NCBI RefSeq assembly: GCF_011397635.1
Contig: NC_064753.1
Span: 36,108,322 to 36,172,321 of the forward strand
Length of the DNA: 64,000 nucleotides
Direction of reading: 5' to 3'
Source: Epinephelus fuscoguttatus
Lineage: Eukaryota; Chordata; Actinopteri; Perciformes; Serranidae
Translations under genes and position numbers: made by a program
Shown here: positions 53,641-64,000 of the stretch, piece after piece
How the letters are laid out: every line of letters begins with the position of its first letter
Numbering within the stretch: position 1 is the stretch's first letter
Notes under the pieces: generated by a model
Database searches by the model: none
The model's input: the letters and a program-made list of their open reading frames with translations, nothing else
Told to the model about the DNA's origin: nothing

Positions 53641-56600
53641 AGGTAGAAGGTGACAAAGCTACCAATGGGTATGGACTAGTACAAATGTAACATATCAATG
53701 GTTTGCAGAAACATACAATGCCAACATTCACTTTTGGTACCAGGGACTTTTCTCTATGTCATTCTCCACTGCAGGTAGAATGTAAGGTCCTACATTGTCA
53801 GTTGATCATCATAACAATGCCACGTAAAACTGCCGTGAAATCATCTTCTGTGCAACACAATCCATGTTGTTCCATTCAGCTCTTGCTGGAGCCTTTCGTT
53901 GGAAACAAACCAGAGAACTGTCTGCACTTCATCACTTGATCACAAGGTGGTTTTGCCAGATGCCTTTTTTTAAAAGGTAGCTTGGTGATGTAAAAATGGC
54001 AGGTTTGTGCAGGATGTCCTATTTCATGCGAGTGACAATTCTCTCTGACCAGTCAGTGATCTGCAGTGTTTAAAATTCACCCTCTGGTATCAGCTCAGCT
54101 CAGCTCGCTTACAACCCCGACTGAGGCGGCACAAAAAAAGCAGCAGGTGCTATCCACAACTTTTGCCAGTGGAAAACCAAAAATGACCGGTTTCAAGCGA
54201 GTCAAGTCGAGTAAAGAAGTACCATGCAGTGAAAATGCACCATTAACATACTGTACTTCCTGGTAATCACATTTTATAGTTGAGAATGTAACACATGTAA
54301 AGCAACACATATATGTAAAGTCATGTTATTGCTAAACCTTTTAAAGATATCGTGTTCTTAGTTTCAGGTGTTTAGACAATGTTCATCATGTCTGCATGAT
54401 GTGACACACATGAAAAGCTCAGAAACAATCATCATATGAGGCCGTCCCTCTTCATAAAGGCTCAGGCTCACATCTGTATGAACTGTACTACTGATGCTGT
54501 ACATTTAAAAATCAATGCACAAACATCTTTCATTAACCAAATGCACGTAGTCAGTCTAACATTTTTAGTAATGCTTTGCATCACTTATGGTGACACCTTG
54601 ATGAGACTTCTTAGGGCACTGGGGTTCACCAGTGAAACACTTAAAAGAGGTCAAATTAAAGATCACGTCCATATTGGGCAGCTTGTGCTGCTTCAGGAGG
54701 ATGAGTCACTTACAAACTCTGCATATTTTGGAAACTCCCCAGTTAAGCCTGATTATCTTGGAAAGATTAAGTCAAAGTCATCTGCTATTGCTATGACCTA
54801 TTAAATCTGATATCGAATTCATGATTCCAAATCCTCCAACATTTTCTGTCATGTCATTCCTTGTCTTTTTGCCCGTGGTGGTAGATATGTGTTTGGCTGC
54901 GGTAACAAAAGCTGGATTAGAGCGGAACAGAAGAGGCTATCTCAGCGCTGTATATCATTGTCAAGACAAACAAATACTCAACAGCTGAAGAGTTTCCGTG
55001 GCCTTGAAGAGGTATCGGTTAGCTTAATCACTCTTTCAACAGTCTCTTGATAATAAAACACCTCTCTGTGGGAGATAGAGCAGACGTGCTGCTTGTCATC
55101 AAGCTTGAAAAACTCATCTTTTATCCAAGTAAGGCTGCTTCACGTCAACAACACACAGCTGAGCAATGACCTAACCACAGTGCACCCCGTATCAACGTTT
55201 CAAAACCATCCTGAGGTCCTGGATGGATTTCAAGTTTTAGGATGTGAGTGGGTATATTTTGCCGATGAAACTGAAAGGTGATACGTCATTGCCAAAGACT
55301 GTTGAAATGTAACCAAGGGAGGTCTAATTGAGGTTTATGTTACAGGAGACCCCTTTTTTTCATCATAGGGAGGGGCACTACATGCTGGTTGCATGCCAGC
55401 CCGATCCTGTTACCCATCTCTGGTGAAGCAATTGAGGTCATTGCAGGAAAAACGAGGACAGCGTGGACGTATTCCAGACTACATGCATCGACTTAACGTG
55501 GATGTTTGCATGCAGCTTTCATCTTTGATCATATTTACTGTCTGATAAAAGTGTTGCAGAGGAAGTGACGCAATTTAACAGCGATTAAAATGGCTTTAAG
55601 AGGATTTAGGGGTTTTAGATAAAGCGCTTTCTGCCAAGATGCTCTCAAGCTGAACACAAACCATGCTTATTTGCTGACTATTTGTAGACCACCACTTAAC
55701 TGGAAATCACTCAGCAGAGGTGAGGCAAGACCCTGTTTTAACAGGCTTATTATCCCTTCATATTATATCCATTTAAATTATATCCAGTATGAGGTTACAG
55801 ACTGTGCAGGCTTTCAGAAAGCACCAGCAAAGAAGTCCATAAGCGACACTGGTTAGCAAAGACCCGTGGTTCTTGGTATCAGGACATTCCCGTCATTCTC
55901 TTTCTCCTGTTGGCTCCCTCACCGACTCATCTTTGTTGTGTGCAAGTGTGGGCCTACGTGCATTTGTATCTACAGTGCATGCGCTCTGATCTTGTGTCTT
56001 GCTTGTGTTTATTTCTCCCGAGCATGGGTCTAAAAATACCCTCGTGCCCTTGTGATGGTGATGGGTGTAACCAGCAGGATGCTGAGTCTCTATAACCCCA
56101 GAGTCAGAGGTCTCCAGATGCAATACGATTGCTCCTGAGATCCTTCACTGGTAAATAAAGCAGCAGCAGGTAGGTCAGAGAGATCTTTTTAACAAGAATT
56201 TTGGAAAGTATGAGTTTGAAAATCTTTAAAAAGTGAATTTCTGCGTGTTTACTCTGCTCTGTTTGTGGTACTGTGCTGTGGAAATCAGTAGCAAATAAGG
56301 GAGCAAAATGTCTTCTTCTTCTTCTTCTTTGGAGTTTTATGGCAACATCTGCAATATTGCATTGCTGCAACAAGCAAAATATCAAAGTATATGAATAGAA
56401 AACCTAATATTTTCTTTTTTTATTCATGTTCAAATAACAATGATTGCATTATAGTACCAAGAGGGAAGATACTTAAGATAATGATAAAAAAAAAATAGTT
56501 TAAAAAGAAACATTACCTTAAAAAAAAATTAATTTAAATTGAAGCTCAATCTTTTGAGTAGGGATGTACTACTGTTATTTGAGAAAGCACAATAATGCGA

Positions 56601-56698
56601 TGAAAAAAGACATTTCTGTTCTTTTATTGAATTACATTGATACATTTATATATCTATAACTATTTTTTTTTTACTCATTTATTTATTTATTCATTCAT
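53641..56698. other. Intergenic between mettl21e and mettl21c-like, no gene recognised
   Basis: No exon of a known family. A 122-residue frame at 54436-54804 and several shorter ones lack recognisable domains. A small TTC microsatellite occurs at about 56313-56328. Confidence 0.45.
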
Positions 56699-57232
56699 TT
56701 AAAGGTCCAGAGTGTAGGATTTCGGAGGATATATTGGCAGAAATTGAATATAATATAATATGTATTTTCCCTTAGTGTATAATCACAAAAAAAATTTAAA
56801 ATTTTTTTTAAAAAAAACCAAACAAAAAAAAAACAAAAAAAAAAAAACGAGTTGCTGTGTCTTCCTTAATGAAGTCCACCATGTTTCTACAGTAGCCCAG
56901 AATGGACAAACCAAACACTGGCTAGATAGTGCCATTCATTTTTGCAAATTTGGGTAAAAACCTCCTGCTCATCCAGTTTGGAAGAAAGATGAGCACACAT
57001 TGCCTTATCAGAGAGAAAAGGTGAGCACAAATTAGCAGGTGCTGGGTCTGCACGTGTGTGATGGTCTGATCGCCTGGTCTGTTTGTTTCAGAGAGGAAGA
57101 CACCTCTGTAGATAATTCGGCTCCTGGTTAAAACCTCCTGAACAATGAACACTGCAGGAATTCTAACCAGGAGAACCCTTCCTCACCACTTGACGCCACA
57201 AAACCCCCTAAATCTCACACGCTGGACCTTTA
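56699..57232. mobile_element. TTAA-type MITE (AAAGGTCCAGAGTGTAGGAT ends)
   Basis: The left end TTAAAGGTCCAGAGTGTAGG and right end CACACGCTGGACCTTTA are inverted repeats with few mismatches. This is one of the commonest MITE ends in spiny-rayed fish. An A-rich run near 56790-56850 has expanded inside it. It lies about 350 bp upstream of the mettl21c-like start codon. Confidence 0.8.
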
Positions 57233-57585
57233 GTATTACGTTAAATGGCTAGGTGGTAGGGTTCAGGCAGTTGAAAGAGATAGACGAAAGGACAGTATGA
57301 GGATGAGGAAATATATTTCATCATTAATTATATGCCATTATTAAGTGAATTTGATGCTTTGAAGGCACAACAATTTCACTGAAAGGGAATTTTAGATTGG
57401 AAAACAATATATTTGCCTGATATTACATGACTTTTAGTAGAAACCGCGGCCACTTTCAGTATTCTATCCGAATTTGGGTAAAGAGACAGACAACTGTTGG
57501 TTGAACAGATACAGATGATGTTGTCTCTGTACACGTCCTCTCTAACGAATATATTTGTGTGTCCAAGTCCAACACAGGACATCCC

Positions 57586-60500
57586 ATGGCTACTTTGTCC
57601 ACATGCTTTGTGGAGGGAACCAGTTATATGAGAAGCGGAGAGGAAGAAGATGGGAATAAAGAAGTTAAAGAGGAAGAAAAAGGTAAGATGAACGATGCAA
57701 TTAAAAGCAGGGAAATGTTTTAAAACCCACACTGAGCAGAGAGCACAGGGATCTGAGCGTCTGACATTTGTGTCAATCAGATAAATCAGCCGTCCAGACG
57801 CAACAAAGACCAGCCTGGGCGCCATATGTACACTACAAACCAGACAGAGAGGTGTACCATTACGTTGGACAGGACATCGTCATTGATGGGGCTCTCGACT
57901 CCTATGCAGGCATGATATGGCCAGGGGTGAGTAAAACGGCACATTTCTATCATACATCTCATCTTTGCTGCTCTCACCCTCCGGCCCATGCTGTACTTCA
58001 CCTGCTCCAGTCATGCTTCATGAGCCACGGCCCAGAACAAGGACAAAAATACTTAAACCTGCCTGTAACTCAAAGTCATGTTGATCTCTCTCAGGCTCTG
58101 GCTCTCTGTCAATACCTGGAAACTCATTGCGAAGAGTTGAATCTCGTGGGCAAGGCGGTCCTGGAGATCGGCGCGGGAACAGGCCTCACGTCTGTTGTAG
58201 CGACACTCCTCGGTGAGAATTTCACATTTAAAATTTATAAGAATTTCAACTTTAGAAGAAAGAAAGGACTAGAGTACATTTATAGTACAAACAGACTAAT
58301 ATATCAACATCATTCTTTCTTCATTGAAGAGAGCAAAGACCAACAGGCACCTATAATCAAACTACAGCTTTTAATGGCATTTGCTAGCTCTAACGCAGCT
58401 GTAAATCATGTCAATTACTGCTTGCAGCTGCAGTCAAACTGTCATACTAGGCAGCACTTATCAAATATGAATGAAGATTCTGTAACTGCACTGCCTATTT
58501 ATCACCTCAAGTGTTTTCAGGAACATATAGTGTACTGTTTAGCTGTAAAATGAGAACATGTTGGTAAAGATTCTCAGTCATCCAGGTCATGATAATCTTA
58601 AGTGCTATATCGCAGGCAACTTGAGTTTCTTGAAGACGTTTAACCTCTCATCCAAGAGGTTTCCTCAGTTCTAACGGACCGGTGCGGAGTTGCAGGGTCT
58701 AAACTCTGTGTGGACTCTTACAGAGTCGTTAAGGTCAAATGTGAGTCATTGACCCACCTGGCAATCATATGTGTCGCTAGGGTTAGATGGGTCCAAGTGT
58801 GAATGGGTGTTAAGTCATCTGGGAAGGGATCCCAAGACTGCAGTCTTACAATGCAGCACTATATATAGCACTTAAGATTACCATAACCTGGATGACTGGG
58901 AATCTTCACCAACATGTTTTCATTTTACAGCTAAACAGTACACTAAAATGTTTCTGAAAACATTTGAATCGACAAATAGGCATTGCAGTTGCCTAATTTG
59001 ACAATCCAAACAACAACAGCTGCATTAGAGACTGCTCGACTCTGATTGGTTGTGTTCGTTCACATGCGGGAATGCCATTAGAAGCACTGCAAGGAAATAG
59101 AATAGGCAGAGGACTAGGATTTTTTTCTCGCAGACTGTTTGTCTCATTTAGCGCTTTGTCAATAAAGTGACAATTTTATTAAAGGTAACTTTTTGTCCTA
59201 TTCGCTGAAAGATACTAACGACAGCATCAAAGGTACAAAGAGAAAAAAAATATATGTACTGCATCCATCACATGTAACAAATTAAAGAAAAAACGACAAA
59301 TTCAATTCTTCATTTAAATAAGGGATTCACTGTGTTAAGAGTGTAAATCCATGATGCCCTCTGCAGAGCAGTGAGTTGGCGATGTCACCACCTCTCTAGG
59401 AGAGGGTGACTTTTTTTAATGACGCTGCAAAGCCATGATTAACCTGTGCATTGTGCTTTAGTGTATAGGGTGTATTTGGGGATCAGGTAAAGGTGGGCTG
59501 TGTGTTTGGAGTATCTTTCTCAAGCCTGACAGAGGAGAAACTATGAACTTTGTGTCCTCAGGTGCCTGGGTGACAGCCACAGACCTTCCGGATGTCCTGA
59601 ACAACCTGAGAGCCAACCTGTTCAGAAACACCAGGGGGCGATGGAAATACATGCCTCAGGTAGCAGCTCTGTCCTGGGGCCAGGACCTGGAGAGCACCTA
59701 CCCTTCATCTGTCTACAGGTACGACTACGTGCTGGCAGCTGATGTGGTCTACCATCACGATTTCCAGGACGAGCTGTTGGCCGTCATGAAGCATTTCTGC
59801 AAACCAGGAACGAGTTTGATCTGGGCCAACAAGGTCCGGTATGAGAGCGATCTGACCTTCACTGAGAACTTTAAAAAGGCTTTTCACACAAAACTGCTGG
59901 TCGAAGACGGAGAGATGAAGATCTTCATGGCAACGTGTAGAGAGGAGGGAGAAGGTGATCAGGAAATTCAAGATCTGCTGAAAGAGGAGGAAGAAGGAAA
60001 GGAGGAGAAGAAGAGAAAAGAACAACTTGGAGATGAAAAACACAAGGGCGATGAGCTTCACTCTGTCAGTACAGAACAAAGTAAAGGAAAAGACATTGAT
60101 GTACGAGAAGAACCTCGTGTGTCAGAGCCTGAAAGAGGAGATGATAAGGAAGATAAAAACAAGCATGAGTCTGATGGAGAGGAGGAAATGGTCCATAAAG
60201 ATGACGACTATAAAGAGGACAAGAAGGATGAACCAGATTTAAGTTGTAGCAGCACAGCCAACGAGGAGGACGCTCCAGGTGTGTGTGAAAATGCCCATGT
60301 ATTAACACATGAACATCAAACATGTCTACTAGTTACAATCAAAGTTTCCCTCTGTTTAAAGGGCCAGTTCACCCAAATTGAGATATCTCCCGCAATAGAG
60401 GTGGCACTATTTCTTCAGTACAAAGTTCTAACAAAAACAGTCTGTGGATTATCTAGAGTAACAGGGAAACTGATTCAGGAAGAGACTTTGATGTTGAATT

Positions 60501-60702
60501 TTTGGCCATTATAGGTACTAAGAAAGGCCTGTCCACCCCCCACTTTGGTCCTAGCCCACTCTCCAGGATTACCTGTTGGCTTTGTATGTTTCTGCTGACC
60601 ACGGATATGTTACAATTGTATGTTTTACTGAATGATGTAGTTCAGATTACATTCTTTTTTTTTTCATCAGGAGGAGAGGATTGTGAATCATGTGATACCT
60701 AG
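57586..60702 (+). CDS. mettl21c: mettl21c-like protein-lysine methyltransferase, first domain with acidic extension
   Basis: METTL21C-type SAM-dependent lysine methyltransferase. Exons 57586..57682, 57781..57926, 58095..58212 and 59562..60278 join in frame. Motifs: [35 protein letters not shown], motif [30 protein letters not shown] and [14 protein letters not shown]. Exon 4 fuses two exons that are separate in mettl21e (the boundary falls at PQVAAL), then continues about 110 residues as a Lys/Glu/Asp-rich tail absent from mammalian METTL21C. After 60278 there are two in-frame choices: a short terminal exon 60671..60702 ([10 protein letters not shown] and stop; total 369 aa), or a jump to the exon at 62574, which would make a two-domain protein. 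Intron retention would give a stop at 60514. The gene is in the same orientation as mettl21e, part of a tandem array. Confidence 0.85.
58387..59030. mobile_element. Foldback element (long inverted repeat) in mettl21c-like intron 3
   Basis: Core arms 58482-58610 and 58861-58991 are inverse complements over about 130 bp. For example, TAGTGTACTGTTTAGCTGTA on the left reappears on the minus strand of the right arm, and CTTAAGTGCTATAT ends both arms. Weaker pairing extends to 58387 and 59030. The 250-bp centre contains CATCCAAGAGGTTTCCTCAG, known from dispersed fish DNA elements. Confidence 0.75.
60355..60515. mobile_element. Family A MITE fragment after the mettl21c-like acidic exon
   Basis: Begins TTTAAAGGGCCAGTTCACCC and contains GTCTGTGGATTATCTAGAGT and GACTTTGATGTTGAATTTTT, aligned in order with the copies at 5.9 kb and 41.0 kb. 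Only one end is present. Confidence 0.6.
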
Positions 60703-60726
60703 GTGAGACGGCTACCAGTGTTTGTG

Positions 60727-61385
60727 TGACCAGGCTGGGTCATTTTTAAAAACACGTTGGGAGATTTCTAGATGTCTTTGGTGTGACAAAAAAAGGTATT
60801 TTTCAAGTCCGGACAATTTCAGCTGCTTTTGTTGCAACAAAAGCGGGTACTTTTTAACGAGAGGTTGGGACATGTCCAGCCATGTTTGTTGCAACCAGGC
60901 TGGGTAATTTTTAAGCACACATCGGGAGATTTCTAGATGTAAGTGTTTGGACAAAATTGGGCATTTTTTAACGCAAATGTAGGACATTTTCAGCTGCTTT
61001 TGTTGCAAAAAAAGTAAGTATTATTTAATGACATGTCTGGACATGCCATTAAACTGGGTATTTTTTAACGAAAGGCCAGAACATTTCTAGTCATGTCTGT
61101 AGTGACCAAACTGGGTATTTTTTAACAAAAGGCCAGGACATTTCCAGTCATGGTTGTGGTGACCAAACTGGGTATTTTTTGACGAAAGGCCGGAACATTT
61201 CTAGTCATTTTTACGGTGACCAAACTGGGTATTTTTTAACAAAAGGCCAGGACATTTCCAGTCATGGTTGTAGTGACCAAACTGGGCATTTTTTAGCGAA
61301 AGGCTGGGACATTTCCAGTTATGGTTGAAGTGACCAAACTGGGTATTTTTTTAATGACGTTGGGACATATTCGGCTGCTTTTGTA
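60727..61385 (+). repeat. 57-bp minisatellite
   Basis: The unit begins TGACCAAACTGGGTATTTTT. Starts at 61103, 61160, 61217, 61274 and 61331 are spaced exactly 57 bases, and older, more diverged units run back to 60727 and 60784 with near-57-base spacing. There are about 11-12 copies. The period equals 19 codons, which explains the open frames on both strands in this stretch. Confidence 0.9.
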
Positions 61386-61389
61386 AAAG

Positions 61390-62573
61390 CAGGTATTTTA
61401 AGCCAAAACATAATGTTTCTTAATCTTAAGCAAATGGTTCCTAACCAACCATGCAAACATTAACCACAGCGATGTCACAACAGAAAATTAAAAACTGAAG
61501 TGTAAAGAAAGGTAAGGTTTCAACATATCTGCTACATAGGAACTGTACAAATGTAACATATCCATGTTAGCAGAAACATACAATGCTAACATTTACTCTG
61601 GCAACTGGGTTGTTGGTCTACACTGACACATCTCAACCATAGACTTTATATACATTCTGTAATCTCAAGAGCTAGTTGATAAATTGCCATGAAACTTTGG
61701 TACAGATGGTGAATTCTCATGAGTTGACATGAACTCTAACACCACCATGAGGTTGGCATTTGTAGTTTTGAGTGAAATGTCTCATAAAAGTTGACACAGC
61801 CATTCCTGTGTTCCTCCGCACACCAAACTTATAACTGGAGTTGTCACAAACTGGCCGAGGCAACATGAGAAGGAGGGAGTCCACATCAGCTTACACTGAA
61901 CTCAAAACAACAATAGAGTTGGTAGATCAGTGATGAAAGCAGGACATGAACGTGTGCCATGTGTGTTGTATTGCAAAACCATCAGACAGAGACGCACGGT
62001 GCATGCCAACTGCAGGAAGGGAGAGACAGAGTGAGCATATAGTTCGCTTATAGCCTGGAAGCCCCAGGTAAACTACATAAGGCCAACGACCCTACGTCCT
62101 CCAGCTGACATGAGGTTGGCCAGGGTAACCTCGAAGACATTGGCAGGGGCGCCTTGTGGTTTGGCAGCTTCCTCTTAAGTGAGCAAACAGCTTTGGGACT
62201 TTGATATATCTGGCGAGATCAGTGGCAGGAATAACATTTGAGACGTGAGACCTGTGGTAAAACCAAAATGTGGTGAAGCCAAAACTATAACCAGCTGTCG
62301 TCAGGGAGACCAGAGGGCAGATGCACTCCAGTATAAAGTATCTGAACTTATTAGGAAGAGAAGCAGGGACTCATTTATTCACATAGAAAATGATGTAATG
62401 TGTATCTTTTTATTGCATCACATAAAGCTACTGGCTTAACACCAGCTTGTCTTTTTAACTTGTTTGGCGTTTATGTTGTGGAACTGCGTCTTATATTTTA
62501 GTCTTTATTGCTTTTAATTCTGACTGGAAACTCACTGAAATTATTAAAGTTTAGATCCTTCCTCCCCTCACAG
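61390..62573. other. Intron or intergenic between the two mettl21c-like domains
   Basis: No first coding exon comparable to 57586..57682 could be found: no ATG-starting Glu/Lys-rich exon with a phase-1 donor. AACATATCTGCTACATAGGA and ACTGTACAAATGTAACATAT near 61520 resemble repeat text near 53690. Otherwise nothing is recognised. Confidence 0.4.
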
Positions 62574-64000
62574 GACAAACAAACACAAAAACAGCTGAGC
62601 AGCAGGACAGCCCACCAGCCTGGGCTTCCATCATCAACAGACGCTTTGGTAGAGACATCTACCATTACGTAGGGCACGACATTGTCATTCAGGAGTCCAT
62701 AGACTCGTACGGAGCAGTGATGTGGCCAGCAGTGAGTGCCTCTAAAAACATGAAATAAATATCATCATTACAGTTTTCTTAAACAAGCATATGAGATTCT
62801 GTTTCTATTTACAGGCGTTGGCTCTGTGCTCCTACCTGGAAAACAACAGGAATACGGTGAACCTGCAGGGAAAGGAGGTGCTGGAGCTGGGATCAGGAAC
62901 TGGACTGGTAACCATTGTGGCCAGTCTGCTGGGTGAGTGGTCTTCAATTTGTTTCACACAACATGAACATGAGCACAAAATCACAGCCCATCAAACTTGG
63001 GAAAACGTCTGTAAAGTCACCGTGACATGATACTCAAACTTTGACACAAAACCCAAAGTAGATTACAGTTAGGGCTGGGAATCATTAAAAAAATATAAGA
63101 CCAGTAGCAAAACCAGTACCCTTAAAGTGATACCAATACCAACAGAGTACTTAATTTAATACCCATAACGTGAATGGAGTGGTGTATAGTCATACTTTTC
63201 TCAGCGCACTGAGCTGCCGACTTTGTCAAACACACCGTGCTCGACTTCCCCACATCACAGACTGTATGGGTTGTTGCTGCTGCTGCAGGAGTGTGAGCTC
63301 CATGCCAGGGACAGTTTTGAGAGTCTGTCTAACCGCACACACACAGTGACAGGGCTAACTGTGAGCATCACAGGGCTAAAGATACCTAACTTTTTAGTGT
63401 CAGTGTGAGTTTGTTGGAGCGTTTAATAGCTCAGTGTTGGTTGTTAGACGCTGCTGCTGTGTTAGATCGAGCTAACCAAGCAGACGTTTAACTGATCATT
63501 CACTGGTGGGTTAGCTGCTCCGGTGACAGCAGCAACAGAAAGTTTGCTGACCCTTGGTGAGTTGGAATATTTTGGGATCAGACCCTGCGCAAAACGGATC
63601 AAATGCAGGTATTGTTCCACTGAAGACGTTTCGATACTACTTCGTACTGGGTTATTTTGGTCAGTACCTTGGAGGTATTTAGTACTGATACCCAGCCATA
63701 ATTACAGTATCTACTAACAGAATCTAATGATTTTATAATTCATATAATGCACATCTACACACACGCACAGAGTAAAAAAAGATATAGTGACCTGCTTTTA
63801 TCAGGCATAATATGACCAAAGCAAACTATTTGAACTATTGCTTGATTTTGTGTCACAAAAAAATCTACAAAATCAAAGCACCCATATGGTAACGGGCTAA
63901 AAATGCTCCTTTTACTGTTTTTACTTGGTGTCTTTGCATACAATTTTTTGTTTGTGAAATGCACATTTTTCTTATTAGACTGACATGTAGAGCTGGATGA
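62574..64000 (+). CDS. mettl21c-like methyltransferase domain 2, partial at window edge
   Basis: Two exons, 62574..62731 and 62815..62932, encode RRFGRDIYHYVGHDIVIQES, IDSYGAVMWPA, ALALCSYLE and SAM motif I EVLELGSGTGLVTIVASLLG, the first half of a METTL21C-type domain. The leading residues QQDSPPAWASI match QQRPAWAPY of the first domain, so the two arose by tandem duplication. The first exon has an acceptor (CCTCACAG) in the phase that accepts the donor at 60278, and no start codon of its own, so it may be the second half of a two-domain protein. If it is a separate gene its first exon has been missed. The remaining exons (from the TDLPDV part on) lie beyond 64000. Confidence 0.82.
63070..63700. 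mobile_element. hAT-type MITE with perfect 8-bp target duplication
   Basis: The left end TAGGGCTGGGAATCA and right end TGATACCCAGCCATA are inverted repeats, flanked by ATTACAGT at 63062-63069 and 63701-63708. The interior has the GGTACC/GATACC-rich wording usual for this family. It lies in the intron after motif I of domain 2. Confidence 0.9.

Noticed and set aside
54436-54804. 122-residue frame
   Set aside because: No domain I can name and no neighbouring exons; may be remnant repeat, but not supportable as a gene.
60712-61008. Minus-strand 98-residue and plus-strand 61-residue frames with 19-residue repeats
   Set aside because: Produced by the 57-bp minisatellite, whose period is a multiple of three; stops soon follow and there is no exon context.
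1-64000. tRNA, rRNA, CRISPR arrays, endogenous retroviruses
   Set aside because: The only tRNA-like segments are SINE heads; no rRNA or CRISPR pattern, and no supportable retroviral or other capsid/envelope-bearing element was found.

Overview
The window is nuclear DNA of a ray-finned fish, most likely a percomorph teleost. The genes are intron-containing vertebrate orthologues with fish-like divergence. The gaps are full of repeats typical of teleosts: tRNA-derived SINEs, hAT and TTAA-type MITEs, L2/CR1-like and L1-like LINE pieces, TG runs and minisatellites. There is no bacterial, organellar or retroviral sequence that I could support.

Layout. 1-1155 (-): first two coding exons of lims1 (PINCH), running off the left edge. 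1.3-10.1 kb: gene-poor and repeat-rich, with a nest of transposons at 4.65-6.37 kb. 10096-17490 (-): complete fbxl3 (cryptochrome-degrading F-box protein). 19648-22133 (+): complete but unusual tyrosinase-family gene. 22.8-24.6 kb: a hAT-like MITE split by a 5'-truncated LINE. 25838-26657 (-) txnl4b and 27190-28701 (+) trmt10c share a 530-bp divergent promoter region. 30088-34547 (-) blzf1 (golgin-45) and 35660-46660 (+) ercc5 (XPG nuclease) share a second divergent, CpG-containing promoter region. 47551-51564 (+): mettl21e. 57586 to the right edge (+): mettl21c-like coding sequence with two tandem methyltransferase domains, either two genes or one two-domain protein.

Coding models were assembled by hand from splice sites and reading phase. 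For fbxl3, the tyrosinase-like gene, txnl4b, blzf1, ercc5 and mettl21e every exon joins in frame, and lengths match the families (434, 561, 149, 414, 1171 and 251 aa). The genes do not form one pathway. Two adjacent loci act on nucleic acids (txnl4b in splicing, trmt10c in mitochondrial tRNA maturation), ercc5 is a DNA-repair nuclease, and the METTL21 genes are a local tandem family of lysine methyltransferases.

Most worth a second look: (1) the two-domain mettl21c reading frame with an alternative terminal exon followed by a 57-bp minisatellite; (2) the tyrosinase-like gene, with all six copper histidines but a shortened CuA loop and mixed TYR/DCT features; (3) two U12-type introns in ercc5, one an AT-AC intron of only 107 bp that is nearly half TG microsatellite; (4) ercc5 intron 8, about 91% of which is one long-TIR MITE.
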